Source of the DNA: Pelargonium cotyledonis | Lineage: Eukaryota; Streptophyta; Magnoliopsida; Geraniales; Geraniaceae | Direction of reading: 5' to 3' | Length of the DNA: 64,000 nucleotides | Assembly (NCBI GenBank): GCA_036897625.1 | Contig: JAYMTA010000001.1 | Location: 247,541 to 311,540 of the forward strand | The notes under the pieces: generated by a model | The model's database searches: none | Told to the model about the DNA's origin: nothing | Seen by the model: the letters and a program-made list of their open reading frames with translations, nothing else | Part shown: in pieces, positions 1 through 13,580 of the stretch | Numbering within the stretch: the stretch's first letter is position 1 | Layout of the letters: every line of letters starts with the position of its first letter | Translations under genes and position numbers: made by a program

Positions 1-3000
1 ATACAGGAATTTAATCTAATCTATATCTAGTCATCTTGTATTTCATGTACCTTTCTTATAAATTTAAAACCCTCAAATTATATAGCAGACCATATCCTAA
101 GAAAACCCTTAACAATAGAGTTTCCGCGCAGCTTGAGAATCCAATCCGCCTCTTAATACGATTATTCTAAAGGGTATCCTAGAGATTGACATTTAATCCT
201 TTCTGTCAGGCCTTTCTCGTGACCTATATCGAGTTTTAATGATACTTTTGTGGAACCCCCTCTCCTTTCTCTTTCTTTTGATAGCTGCCACTGCTGCTGG
301 GTTTTCCTATAGAATTCCATATCCTCGACTTATCGGGTTCCTTTATAAAAGAAGCTCCAACTAAGAGCTCAGTGTGAAATTATATATTAAAAGTAATAAG
401 GGCCCACTAATTTACGTATCTTGAAACTCGGAACTCTTTTAGGCCGATAATAGACTAAAAGGCAGACTTAAAGTTTAGAAAAATGGGTACTAGCTCTACT
501 CACTATGCCTATCAACTTTCCCCCGCTATAATTATTAAATGCACAAGTTTGACATAAGGATGTCAATTTAAGTTATTGCCGAAAGCAAGAAGTATAGCCC
601 TAAATCAGATTGACGGAAGGTTTTTTTATAATTTCTCGTATCCTGTACTTTTTACTCTAAATCGTAAAATATAGTGACTACCGGGGTTTATTCACCTAAG
701 CACTCTAGAAAAATTATAGAATTATTTTAAAGAAAGGCTCGAACTTGGATCACAAGACTTCGAACTCATACTAACTAAAAATCCCTATCTAGTAAAAAGA
801 ATCTAACAAAGAACTACGAAATCCTCGTATGGTGCTGCTCTTTTAGAAGGGTAACAAGCTTGCCTGCCAGGGTTTCCTTATCATGATTGGCGAGGCCGTG
901 GGTAGGATTCCTAAGGTGTGGTTAGTGGAGAAGATCAGAGGGGCTCCTCGTTTTCAGGCAAGGGTCAATAATTCATGATACTCCATTTTCTAAAAAGAAA
1001 GCAGAACCTGCATAGATACGCTTTGAACTGACAAAAAGAAAGTAAAGACTTACCTTAAATACTCAAAATATAGGGACTCCTTACTGACTCGAGGTTTTCA
1101 GCATACCTACCAGCTTCCGGTCCTTTTCATAAAGATTGGGTTATCCGAGCGACGAGAGCTTAGCAAATCTCTTGAGGAAACCACGACTATAACGAATAAA
1201 AGAGAGAATCCAATTTTACGTACTGGCAGGAGTGCTAGCTTCTACAAATACAATTACTCGACCTCGAGTAGACGCCTGAATGTAAAGTGCTAGTGGCTAA
1301 GGTTCAAACAAACAGTACTATAGGGTTCCGAAGTAGCATTCTTTATTTTAACAACATAGGAAGAACGGAGAAATTAACTCTTTATAGACATATAGTGAAC
1401 AAGGAGCCCTTTTTCTTTGTTAACAGATTTCTTGACTTCATTAGCTAGCTTAACGGATTAACAGGACCTATACGACCCTGATTGAGTTATTAGGTTTCCT
1501 AAAAGCTAATTAAGATTTTGGGATATTGCTAATCAAGTCCTTATAAAAAAGGAATCTCGATTGTTCTAACCAACAGGAAAGACTTCTTCAAAAATCCTTG
1601 TTACTGCACAAGTTAGGTTATCCTAAGGTCTCAAATCGTAAGAGAAAGCCTAATAATATCTATTGGTAAGTAAAACCAACCCTTCATAAGGGGCTCTCGT
1701 CTAATGTACTATAAATCCATACGTATATATTGACCTATATCGAAAACTTAGATTTTAGTGTAGACTTGCTGTGCGCCATCCAAGTCCAGGAAAAGAAACT
1801 CTCTACTAGGCACGAGAGGGAATAAGTTATATAAGTCCGCTTCTTTTTTTGTTTAATTATATATTTGCTTACTTTTTAATTTCTAAATTAATTAGACTTC
1901 TTTCTTTGCATTGCTACGCTTGCTTAACCACTTAGATTTGTAGAATACTTGTGTAATCCAAAAGTATAACTGGATTCTCTGTATTTTTAAGAAGAAACAA
2001 AACAATAAAGTTTATAACGCGAATTAAACCTGCTAACTAAACTTTTGAAGCAGCGCCCTTATCTTATAATCAATCCAAATCTGGATCCGATCTTATGTTT
2101 ATTTATTCGTGATGACAGTTAGAATAAAGAGATTCCTAAATATGAGACTTTGTATACTATTTATACCGAGTATGCCTTTTTTAATCGTACGAACCTCCTG
2201 AATTTAAGAAAAAGCTCATATATCTAGTATGATAGGAGATAGAAGAACGTAGTCTATTAATTTGCATTCTTTGTAGTATTTTCATAAGGGGTATTCGACT
2301 ACGGAATCCCTAGGAGTCTCTAACTGCCCAACTCTAACCCTTGACATTCGTGTTGACGACTCGTTGTTCTAACCTCATTTTAATTGCGGGTTTCCTTGAA
2401 AAGTTATCCATAATAGAAGTGAAAACTAATACTTGACAAAAACAAGGATTCCCTTTCATAGTTTGTGAGAGAAACCCTGGAAAGCTTTTTTTTCGTATTC
2501 TCTTATCTTAAATTTATGTAAATACGAATAGGAATATTATTATAAACTAGATAAGTACCGTACAAAGAGGCTTTAACTCTTATACTTTTATGAGCTTAGT
2601 ATTTAGGATTAAGTTTCTTGCTTTAGAAAATACCCAAAGTTCTGGCTTAAATAGTAAACTCGAATATCCTTGTTTTATTTAAGTAAAGGGGCCTTATATT
2701 TTATTTTGTCCTTCTTTGTTTCAGGTAAGAAGTCCCTCTCAATTCCTTACAAAAAAGAGTGTTCTAATTACTTTCTCCTGAGCAACAAGCCTAGGGAGTC
2801 CTTTATAAATCTTAAATTTAAAAATGTAACTCTGTATTCTTTAATACAAGTAAAGGGTGCCTGCAGAGTTTTTCGTCAAAAGTAAAGATACTGATTTATC
2901 CGAGAATCCCTGATTAGAATACCCCTCTATAAAACTATATTCTAGAAAACCTATTCACGACTTTTGTAAAATAAAGTTGCCTTACTTTCTGAAAATACAC

Positions 3001-3781
3001 GCTGTTGAGCAAATCGATAAAGAACAGAGGAATAAGGCTGGTATATACGCATATACCCGGACAAAAAATGAAAGAAAAGGTCAGACTTTCTAAAAAAAAA
3101 CGCGGACCCCATAGAAATTCTTTCTTTACAACTTTTATAGTCTAGTACAATAGCTATATTTCAAATAGAAGCGGAAATAGGAATCCATGATAACCAAGTA
3201 AAAAGTGGATCTTCCTTATATATTATAAGAAGGCTTTTTCTCGGTTTTTGAATTCACTATATTTTTGCATTTGTTTTTAGTCATTCTGATGATATATCCT
3301 TTTTATCCTATATTCGCTATTTATCTACTCTTTTTGTACTTTAGTCAGAAATGTAATCTTTTACTTTATAAACATATACTTGTAAATACTATACTAAAGA
3401 CTAAAGAAATTTGAAAGGAGTATAAGGGGAATCTAACAACAGCCTATAATTTGCACTACAAAGGGGGCTCTTCACGAAAAGGATCCTAGTTACACGAGCA
3501 GGACTGAACTCCCAAACTTTTGAGAGGAACTTTTCTTTAACCAATAGCTCCCGGTTTTCAAGACCAGAACGCTTCTATTTGCTCTTTATGGCCTAACCCA
3601 CTATCCTCGAAGCTCCTTATAAAGATTTCTCTAGCGGGAATGGTAAAAAGTTGTTATACCTTTACTATATTTGTCTTAGTGGAAGAAAGAGATCCTACCT
3701 AGCCTAGTTTGTGTGGAAGGGTATTAGGCACCTAAAAAGATAATAAAAAAGAATGATAGGTAGAACCCATCTGTTCAAAAA

Positions 3782-3845
3782 ACTCCAAAGGGTAGAGCAA
3801 AGAGCCGCAGGCGTGCATGTCGGAGGTTCCAGTCTGCTAATGTGA
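3782..3845 (+). pseudogene. Degenerate tRNA-like element, isotype unclear
   Basis: A D-arm end of the form GGTAGAGCA is followed after about 25 nt by a T-arm-like GGAGGTTCCAGTC, in which the usual A of the TTCRA loop is replaced by C. Two closing T-stem pairs remain. I cannot find a foldable anticodon stem or acceptor stem. A copy of the dispersed 15-nt block lies about 105 nt further on (3,950-3,964), but in the opposite orientation. This could be chance; I keep it because D and T motifs occur at the right spacing. Confidence 0.3.
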
Positions 3846-3949
3846 GATACTTCTTCTTATTAATTTCAGTTAAAACCTAACATACCGGAGACTTCTCCGA
3901 GAGGTAGTTTACTAAATTTCTAGATTTCCAGAGTACAAGCAAATAGTTC

Positions 3950-3964
3950 TTTATCTAAGCGATT
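3950..3964 (-). repeat. Dispersed 15-nt block, copy 1
   Basis: On the minus strand this reads AATCGCTTAGATAAA, identical over 15 nt to the copy at 13,566-13,580. Both are preceded on the plus strand by TTCT or TTTC and an upstream TAGATTTC. Function unknown. Other copies sit upstream of tRNA-like elements; here no same-strand tRNA-like element is evident. Confidence 0.5.
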
Positions 3965-6618
3965 CCGACTCCCCTTTTGTGGCTTGGAATTAAAAAAAAA
4001 AGACCCTGGGCCGAGAATTTGGAATTCGCTGCGAACTATTAGAGTCAATAAACTCCTTTTGACAACAAGGTTTTGTTTCTTGAAGCTGGGAAATTTATAT
4101 ATAAAGTGTGAAACTAGTTATCCCGTTTACAGTAAGACTTTTATAAGGATAAAGTGTACTCTATTAGGGTTAGAAAAGTCTTACATAACTGAAAAGTATC
4201 TCTCATGAAACTAGATAAGTGTAATTGTTTTTTATTTGAATTTTTGTAATAATTGTCATGCAAATTGCTTTAGATTAGACCAATATTTTAGGCTTATATG
4301 GACTCCTAGTTACATATTTCCGAGTTAGGTTTTAGAGCGAGGCCGTACATTCCTATTCGTGAAATAAAATACTTACCCGGGGAGTTTTTACTCATTAGTT
4401 ATACCGGAAAGCGCATCTAACTCTCGGCGGGGGGTCTAAAAGATTATCAATATTGAATAAAAAGAGTGAACTTGCGTAGAGTTTTGCATGGATATCGGGT
4501 GCGTGCCTATGTATTTCTTGTATTTGAAGGCATTCTCTTCCTTTGAATTTGAAAGGTCTAAATGAGTATAAACTATAACCGGAAAATCTAGTAAAAGGGA
4601 CTTATAGAGCTCTAGATGAAAAATAGAAACCAATTTTTGACTAAAAAATAGAGGGGGCTAGGGGTACGCCCATTTAGATACCACAGGAAATACAAGATAA
4701 GGAATAAATATTAGTAATGCTTAAATGCAAATAAACAGGAAATAACTTACTATAGAATTAGAAGAATTCGATTCTCTACCTCTACTTTGATTCCTAAGCT
4801 AATAAAAAGCAAAAAAGGTCAAGCTAAGTCCGCTACTAGACTCTAGGGAATCGGGTCATCTTATATTTTGCAAGAAAGAAGGGGAACAACTCTTTTTAAT
4901 CTAAAGCTAGGGTTTTCGGTCGAGAAAAGGGGTAAAAAAGGGCTTCCAGTTATACTTAAGGGATGCTTTTTGATGTATATAATAAAATCTAATTATAATA
5001 GGACATATCGTGGATAGCTACTCTAAGCTAGTGTTTGTTACAACGAGTAATTGAAGTGCCCCCCCCAACCCAACCCTAAAAAGGGACCCAGAAGGCCTGT
5101 TAAACGTAAGAATTTATATAAACTTTGACCTTTTCTTAATCATTAGGATCTACTAAAAAAGGATTTCCTGGTTTGCCCGAGATAGCAGCTCTTGAAGCTA
5201 AGAAAGAGAATTTTATCCAAAATATTAGGAGAGACCCGAGATTTCGTTAGTGCAGGAACTCCTATTTATAGTTTATAGACAGCAAATCTTGCTTTAAAGA
5301 GTAATAATTATCAGGATTGCTCTTCCATTTTTTCCTAAAAGCCTTGCGTGCGGGTACCCTTTTCTCTTGAGGAGTCTTTTAATTGTTAAATTGACCTATA
5401 ATAAGGTAAAATTAAGAGTATGAACCAGAAGTTTTAGTTCAAAAGATTCTGGGTCGAGTTAACGCCAAGGTAACAAACAAAAAGAAAGTATAAGCGGGGT
5501 TACATGTATAGTAGGGGTCTCTTGCAAGCTTTATTAGCCAGTTTAATTTCACGTGAAGGCGTGCCGAGTCATTTATAAGCACCTACAGTCTGCCTTTATA
5601 AATTTATAGATTAGCTGCTATTTCGACCCTCATAACTAATTTCAATTAGTAAGCCCTACCTTGTATGCCCAATTTATAGTTAAAACGGCTCCACTATAAA
5701 AAAAGAGCGAATAAGTAAACAATAGGATTTCTCCTACTAAACCTACTCAATTTTAAGTCTTTTATTCCTATGTTGTTATACTATTCGTAATACATAAAGG
5801 GTATCTCTCCTTAGAATTATGTTTTAAATATGGAATACCCCGTTATTTTTTTTTTATTTTTCACTACCATTACTTTTAGTTTTAGTTAGAACATAGATAC
5901 CCTAAGATAGCCAACAGCTTGCTACTGTACAGCTAAACCCTTATGGAGCTCAAATAGGGATCAACGTCAGGTTATAGTTGGTATTGCTATATCATCTTAG
6001 AATTTGTATACTATCTGTAATATAAAAAGCAAAAAGTCATACCTAACCAAGATACTTCCAGAAAAAAGGATCAAATATATTAATTGATTAGTAGCACCAA
6101 GGACCTAATACCCGCGTGGGGTAGAAAATCTTACCTCTAATTTTATTATCTGATATGTGTATGAATAACTCTTTAATTCTTTGGCATTTCAAGAAACCTT
6201 GTCAACAGAATGCATCGGAGGTTTACTGCATAACTTTCATTTTCTTTTTGTTTATAAAAACTTTGATATAATTAAATAGAATACGAAATCCTTTTTGTAT
6301 GCTTGGGTTAATACTCAGTATTTATAGTGCCCTAGTCATTTAACTGAATATAGCTAAATAAAGCTATGTATGCTATGGAATCCTGTTTTGACGTACCGAT
6401 AATCAATCCTATAATTTCAGTAGTCAACAATTACGAGATTGCTGCCTCGTTTTTTTAGTTTCGTAAAGCCACTCTTTGCTTTAGAGAGTAGATCTCATTT
6501 ACTATTTTACAAGGATATCTAAGCAAATAACTGTACTTTATAGAGAAAAAAGTAGCTAGAAATTTTTAGTAAATAAGTAACCCTCCGCTCCGTTTATTCT
6601 AAATTACCATATCATGAA

Positions 6619-6690
6619 TGGAATAAAAGGGGTTCGAACCCTTGCATGCTGCTTTCTAAAACTGGTGATTTACCACTTCATAATATGAGA
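6619..6690 (-). pseudogene. trnQ-like: Degenerate mitochondrial-type tRNA-Gln
   Basis: The 3' half on the minus strand closely matches plant mitochondrial tRNA-Gln as I know it: GCATGCA before the T-arm, a T-arm with five intact pairs (AAGGG-TTCGAAC-CCCTT) and a 3' acceptor strand TTATTCC plus discriminator A. The D-loop GAAGTGGTAAATCA also fits. The anticodon stem keeps only two pairs, and the loop position that should read TTG reads TAG. The 5' acceptor strand no longer pairs with the 3' strand. It is therefore most likely a pseudogene or a tRNA-like processing element, not a working tRNA. One of three Gln-like copies in the window. Confidence 0.62.
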
Positions 6691-8612
6691 TTATGTTATA
6701 CGTAGGATTTGTACTTACGGTTACAAGGTCATACTACCCTGTTAAGGGAAAGAAATGAGAAAGTCTTTTGTTCCATAAGATATTGTAGAATAATTAGGAC
6801 TTATACCTTACTTACTACTATCTATTATATACCTGATATATAACGAGTAACTCCTTACCTTATTAGAAATCCCCTTATAGTAGTCCAATACACAAAAAGA
6901 AATTAGGATCCTAGTGACGAAAACACAAGATATAAGGATACCTCCGAATTAGAATACAAGATTAGATTCCTACTCAGCTCAGGTACACGAATAACAAAAA
7001 CAAAAAGAGTAAAAGCTTAGAGGTAAAATACGTATTACTAATTTCATAGATCCCTTTTAGCAGTCTTATTAAGGCTGTGAGTCAGGAGAAACTCATCGAC
7101 GTTAAGCCAACGGCTTTTATACGCCCCATGTGTATGTAGTTATAGTCTATAAAACTAAGAATAGCTTATCTGATCAAGCAATAGAGCTTTATCCTTTTAT
7201 GAACCTTACTCCTATTTTTCTATTCTGCGAAAAAGGGTACCATATAGCTTCACTTTGTCTCTTAAAATATGACAACGCTTATGTTTTTAAGACTTAGGAA
7301 CTTCTACCCATGAGTACACTTTTAAGTAACCTCTCCGATTAAGGGTTAGAGCTAGCATACGTATAATCGCATAGTAAAGTTCTGCCTTTTCCTAATATAA
7401 TATCCTGGAGTTATTAGGTAGTAATTCTTTTTTTTTACCAGACAGATAAAGGAAAAAACAATTGAAAATTACCCGATATTATGACCTATTGTAAGTTCGT
7501 TCACTACAGTATTCAGCCCAACAAATTAATCTTAAATTCACTCAGAAGCGCTTCCTACAGGTGATCAATGGAAACTAAGGCAACAACTCCTGTGTATAGG
7601 ATCCCATAAGTACCTATTATAATTACACATATCCCTTAACTAAAGCATAACTCTTGAAAATCTCATACGAAGTGGGCTCCCTGTTAACTAAAGAATGCGT
7701 GAAACTTACGGAAATTCGACTAAAAATATACATATATTATACCCTATTCTTGCTTCTTTTTAAATTAAAGATAAATGTAATTAATTTCGTTGCAAACCAC
7801 TCTCGATTGTTGGAGTAAAGCCTCTTTACGAAAGCTTATTGTAAGGCCTTTTAGGTGAGCTTTAGCCCCCGTTGAGAGAGTCCCGCGTTTGAGTCCATTT
7901 CAGCAATTTCTATTTTACAGTATTTTACATTCACTTAAATTGCCTGAATTCCTTCTAGCTTTTTTTAAGGAATTTTTGTTGGAATAAAGTCTAAATCAAA
8001 GTCCATTTGCAGTAAAGAGAAGGCGGTTCTATAACTCGAACAAGTGGGGTCCTGATTCATTAGGGAGGCATATAAGCAAGTCCTTGAGTAAGAGAAAGCT
8101 TTGACTATTTTGTGTACTATGTTGGGCTGGGAAATTTTTCATTAGAAAGTTCCTAAAAAAGGGCAATACAAGGAAAGCTATTCTCCATTTCTATAGCCTA
8201 AGTTTAATTTAAAATAACATATCATACATTTCATACCTGGTACCTGGTAAGAAGTAAACTTGTATATCTTAACTAGAACTTCTAAGAAAAGAGTTTAGAG
8301 TTGAAATATGAGTCGCTTTACTCTTAAAAAAAATATTTGTGATAAAAGCGAAAGTTTTTTTAGTTATTAAGCAGGGGCCCCCATTTTAAAGAAACAAGGA
8401 AGTTATGGGATAAAAAAGTATTTTACAAGAGCTCCGTAAGTCAGATATGTATATTTAAGTAAGCACTATCCTTTACAGGAATCCCTAAAGTTCCAGTACC
8501 TTTTGTATGTAGGCTGTAAATCTTTCATTAGTTTTTATTATAACTAAAGTTTTTCACGAATCCTTACTATAAACTATAAGCAGCTCCTTTTTGCTTTTTT
8601 TTTTATCTTTAG

Positions 8613-8643
8613 TCCTTTAAAAAAGGGATTTTTTCCTAAAGGA
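8613..8643. other. Imperfect A/T-rich hairpin
   Basis: The arms TCCTTTA and TAAAGGA close a second A5/T5 pairing around a GGGA loop, with a two-base bulge. It could act as a transcript-stabilising or terminator-like stem, but no gene lies beside it. It may be fortuitous in such A/T-tract-rich DNA. Confidence 0.25.
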
Positions 8644-10603
8644 AACTATTCTATACTCATAGAGTAAAACCGAAAACTTCTTTTATTTTTTATTATAAGA
8701 CTGCGCGCGTCTACGTACTTGCCGAAATAGCGTTATTCTAACACATCATGGTCTCCCCTTTATCTGCTTCTAGAACAGAAATTCTGTATAATATAGCAGC
8801 GACTTTCTCAGTATCATCTTATATCTGCTCTTTTTATTAATGTGAGCTAAATTGCTTTAGTCTTACTTATGAATATTTTTTGTTTATCAATAGGATTACA
8901 ACCGAATAGTGTTTTTTACAAAGCTTACAATAGATATTCGGCTCAGTGCCAAAGTTTATAATTGTGCTTTTGTCACAGGGGTTCCTCGTATTAGCATAGC
9001 TACTTAGAAAAGGAACCCGACATGTTTCTAGAGATGTCCCATTCTAAGGAAAAGCTTGGAGTCACTTTCAGGTTATTTTGAACAAAGAAGTAAAGGTGTC
9101 TTATTATATATACTACTATATACTACGCAAAAGAGAACTTAGGATGATATTTTGATGTATTTAAAGTTTTCTCTGTATTATCCTACTCGAATATTTACAC
9201 TAAAGGGAAACCTATTCTAATTGGCGATGAACCATGAACTATGTATTATTGCTCAACTACCCCTGGCTGGAATCCTTGAAATAGCGTAGTCCTTAAAAGA
9301 AAAAGTTTTACCATGCCACACCCAACCCCTTTATGAAAGCCCTTCTATTACATACAAAATTTTCTTGGCTTTCCAGATCCCAGGATATATCGCTTTTTGT
9401 TCTTAAAGTCTTTCCTGTAAAGGAGAGGGGCTCTTGTTTTTAGTTATTATGAGGATTTCTACTCTTGAGATTGACGTAACCTTATTTGGTATTGCAAAAT
9501 GGGCCTAAGAACACGCGGTTTTGTATGGGTAAGCTTCCCTTATCAGCTGGTATTATGTATAATTTAAGTTAAGTTATCGATATAAGTTACATAAGTACGG
9601 TTCCTTTTTACCCGACAAAAGGTAAGGTTCTAGTTTCAGAATGCTTAAATATTTTTTTGCTTCTACCCTAACCTAAAAAAAAAAAAAAGACTTTTGCCCT
9701 CTGTCATACCCGGATTTCAAAATCCACTTAAATAATGCGAAGTAAGAAGCACTTTAGTATAAACCGCTAAATAACGGAACTCTCTAGCTGCCTTTTTTAT
9801 TCCCAAAATTTGTATAAGTAAAAAAATCTAAGTATTTAAAAAACCCAAACGAAGTCTCAGATCTGCCTATATTTTTCTTTATTAAACCCAACCAAGATTT
9901 GCTTGTGGATATCCCGTTGCTACAAGATTAATCCTTATTTTATTATCCAATCGTCTGGAATACCTACACCAAGAAATCTTTAAAGCTCTTCCGGCATATA
10001 CTGTAAGTGATTTTACTTCCTTTAGGCTTGCCCTTCATTTTCCAAAAAATAGGAGTTTCTTGGCTAGCTCCCTTTTTTCTCTCTGAGTTTTGGAATGAAA
10101 TAGGCTTTCGCATTCACTGTATATAAGTTTGACTTTATAGCAGCACTGAAATTTCCTTACAAAAGAATTTCTACTAGAGGACTTGGTAAATCCTAGAAAG
10201 AGAAGTGCACTGTAACAAAGGATACAAATCTATCTCAACTTGATAAAAGTAGATTTTAGCTCATTCGGGCTTCTAATAGTAAGAGAGCTGCTCCTTAAGG
10301 ACAGTATAGACTTCCCAAATACTACAGACCTGGAAAGCTTGCCAGTCAATTAACTTCCTCGTTAAATAAACTAGGGATTGGACAGATGAAATCAATAACA
10401 AAGACTAAAATGGGTAACCTTCTCAAAAGAGAGTAACCTTCAAGATAATCAAGATACTAATCCCGTTAAAAAAAATTAAGACTACTTTCCTCAGAAACCA
10501 GCTTCCTTTGCTGTACCTAGATAGAGCACCTTACACAAGTAACCAACAACAGGAAAAACAAGCTTTCACTTCATTTGATTTGCAAGAAAAACTCCTAAAG
10601 GAA

Positions 10604-10850
10604 AGAAATAGAATCCGGTTTTCCTATCCACAGGAATACAAAGAGCTTGCTTTGGAATAGAGCTACAATTCCTATATTAACATCCTAAACTCTCTAGTCT
10701 ATAAATAGAAATGAATATACTCTCAAGTAATAGAATCTGGTATCCTATTTGTCCAAGAAGACTAAAGAGCTAGCGAATAGAGCTACACTTGCTGTAAAGG
10801 ATTTCCCTCAGGCTAAGATCTTACTTTAGAACTCTCTAGTAAACGTGTAT
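10604..10850 (+). repeat. Diverged tandem duplication of about 120 bp
   Basis: Two neighbouring segments share words in the same order. Segment one (from 10,604) has ATAGAATCCGG, AAAGAGCTTGC, GAATAGAGCTACA and ACTCTCTAGT. Segment two (from 10,724) has ATAGAATCTGG, AAAGAGCTAGC, GAATAGAGCTACA and ACTCTCTAGT. The intervals differ by indels, so this is an old duplication or patchwork of shared words. No coding role is visible. Confidence 0.5.
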
Positions 10851-13368
10851 CTTGTACCTGTAAAAGCTAAAAGAAACTGAATTGTAAGGAAGGCTTTTAA
10901 ACCAGAATCCCATTTAGAAAAGAAAGATAAACCCTCCTTGCCAAAAGTCTTCTATACCTTGAAGAAGGCTGCCTTTATGGGATACCCTAGAGTCAGTCAA
11001 TACTATGTTTGATAAGAATCCCACTTTTCCTTTAGAAAACCTGAATAGTAAATTCCCCTATTAAAGTAAAGCGCTACAAAAAGAAATTCCTTATCTGGAT
11101 ACTAAAATAGAACAGGACATATGAAAGCAACTCCCCTGTTAAACTAAACCTTTCTACTTTGTATTTTTTCAGGAAATAACAAGAACGGACTCTCTTTAAA
11201 TAAAAAAAGGAAATACCAGATAACATCAATCAAAGACATTGTTGAGCTTAAGCCTTCTTCCCAAGATCGAACACAGCTACAAAGCTCCTCCTAAGTAGAC
11301 AACCCCCCCATACTTAGACTTTCTTGTTGAGCTTATTAAACAGCTACTGACCTACTTAACTAATAATACATTATTCCGGGACTGACTTTTCTTTATCAGT
11401 AATTACTTCAAAGGACTTAGGACTTAAAATTTACTAGAAATAAAAAATCTTTGTATTCAACCCTTTGCTAAACACCAATTACTACAGTCCCCAGATACTC
11501 TAATCTGTTATCCTCATAAAGCTAAGGAAAGAGGAAAGAAAAGGCTATACAAAACCCAAGAAGTCGAAGAAATAGAAATAGAATGAGGCTAAACTGAGTA
11601 TCTAGAATGTCATTAAGAGTTTAGGTACCGTTTAGTTGATACTTTTGACTTGGGAAAACATTTGATTCTTATAGTTAAAAAAAAAACCAGGGAATCCCCA
11701 ACCCTTAATACTGCGTACTGCTGGTTAGAACTACTATCCGGATACTAAAATACAAATGAATTTGGCTTGATTTCTTATACATTATTGGAAACTTCGCTTA
11801 CTTATAACAATTCTGGAAACTCTCTAACATAAAATAAGAACATTCACTTGTTGAGCTTAATCGTAAACCTAAAGCCAGAAAAGCAAAAGTACTAATCTGT
11901 ACTGGACTGGGAAGTGTTATACAAGCAAGAACTCTAATAAGTACATAGTTTGACTCGAGTTCTTATATCTTATAGAATTTCTAATCCGATCTTTATATTC
12001 CATTGATTAGTTTATCCAAAGCTACAATTCCTATAGTTACAGTTACCTTATTAGGAACTTCCTTTTAAGAGAGATTCCGAGTCTCTTTGACATTAGCAAG
12101 AGAGGATTCCGTAGTTGGTTTGGGTTCTAAAACAAATAAGTTTGCATTGGGAAAGCCCTATAGACCCGGGCTATACCATCACATCATAAGAAGGAAAACC
12201 TGTCGATCTTTTATTACTCTTTCATCAGGAAACTGACATATTCAGATTTAGGAATCTCAGGGTCTGGGAACATCTATATAGAGTTCAGGGTGTTCCTAAG
12301 CATGGACAATAAGACAATGATAAGATTCTGTCTTCCAAATACCATTACTAAATTTATTAAATTACAAGTTATTAAAGAAAAGATCTTTAGGTATCCATAT
12401 TTCTATTAGTATTTGTATGCCAGCTCTTGCGTGATTCTCCCCTTTTCGGAGGCGGTCATCCTTAGACAAATAAGGGACCTCTTCTAACCTCTACTAGAAT
12501 TGTGTTGGGATAAAGGAATGCAATAATGAAACAAGGTAGAGATAACTAATGGCAAGGGTAATGAAACTCTCAGAATAGAATCATGGGTAACAGGTAAGGA
12601 CTTAGGCAAGATAGAGAAATTGGTAAGAGCGATAAAGAAGTACAACTCAACAGAATATGGAATATCTATTAGAAGTACAAGCTAGAAAGATAGGTATTTC
12701 GAATTCTGATACAAGTAAGAGGGTCAAATTGAAGCTTAGAAACTGAAAACTGAGACTATAATAAAGAAGGGTAGATTACAAGAGGGCCTGGCGGGTAGGG
12801 TCTTACTAAGACGGATGCTGTTTCAATACTAAACCCTAAAGTTTGTTGCCGAAGCAAACTATAAGCTTTTCTTTAACCTTATTAATTATTACGAAGCTAG
12901 AACAGGAGAACTTTGACAAGCAAGGTAACCCAGAATCAGACAAATTACTGACACAAGCGAAGAAGAACTTATTCGAAGGATAGGCGGAATTCTGCTAACT
13001 AAAATTCCTATAATTCAAAGGGTAAAGTATCCTGATCGAAAAAAGTGTAGGTCAATCTCTTACTTATTAGGAATTTCAACGAAAAGATCTGTACTTAAAC
13101 TGAAAATTCTTCAAGGATCGGGTGAATTCCTTTTGGGAGTACTTTAAGCGCAGATAGATATCAAACAGGTAACTAAATAAATACAAATAAACGAGGATAC
13201 CAAAATCGGTGATATATAGGAAGAAAGCTTTCGTCACATCTTATACGAGTGGGTCAGGCACTTACTTGCTTTGGAAACTTCAATTTCTCTAAAAAAGCGA
13301 ATAATGTATTTAGAAATTCAAGACTATAACTAGAATTCAAAAGGGAACTCGGGCCTCTACTGCAACAA

Positions 13369-13440
13369 CAATGCTAACGGATTAGAACCCTTGTACAGAA
13401 CCTAATTTGAGTCTTGATGTAACTACTTTACTTTGTTATA
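13369..13440 (-). pseudogene. Degenerate tRNA-like element, isotype unclear
   Basis: On the minus strand a T-arm core GGGTTCTAATCC is preceded by about 35 nt containing a D-arm-like AGTTACATCAAGACTC. The T-loop has CTAAT in place of the usual CRANT, and the anticodon stem cannot be folded with confidence. A copy of the 15-nt block lies about 125 nt upstream in the same orientation (13,566-13,580), which supports treating it as part of the tRNA-like set. Confidence 0.33.
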
Positions 13441-13565
13441 AATTTCTATCTAAGGTACGCTCCAATACTATAGAGAGAATATCAGACAAAGGATGTTCTC
13501 AGATTCTAGTTTATATAATCTCAGCTATTCTTTAGCAGGAACTTAGCTGCTAGATTTCAAGTTTC

Positions 13566-13580
13566 TTTATCTAAGCGATT
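13566..13580 (-). repeat. Dispersed 15-nt block, copy 2
   Basis: Minus-strand AATCGCTTAGATAAA, identical to the copy at 3,950. It lies about 125 nt upstream of the tRNA-like element ending near 13,440 on the same strand. Confidence 0.5.

Larger units (their letters stand above)
1..10200. other. Gene-free AT-rich block, first part
   Basis: I see no coding gene, rRNA or complete tRNA here. Open frames are short, up to about 74 codons, and none resembles a known protein. The DNA is rich in TpA and in A-runs leading into short G-runs, and is broken by isolated G/C-rich words such as GGGGCTC (940, 1690, 3464, 9427). Two tRNA-like elements (3.8 and 6.6 kb), one copy of the dispersed 15-nt block (3,950) and one imperfect hairpin (8.6 kb) are the only structured items I can support. 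The style suggests organellar intergenic DNA shifted towards AT, but this is inference. Confidence 0.5.
10200..13500. other. Island of less biased, mitochondrial-style intergenic DNA
   Basis: The texture changes here. CA and AC words become common, A exceeds T on the plus strand, and short words recur: GAGCTACAA-type words, ACTCTCTAGT, and TTGTTGAGCTTA three times (11,239, 11,324 and 11,848). No open frame of note and no gene I recognise. The look is that of plant mitochondrial spacer DNA, with short scrambled repeats. The boundaries are judged by eye and uncertain by several hundred bases. Confidence 0.4.
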
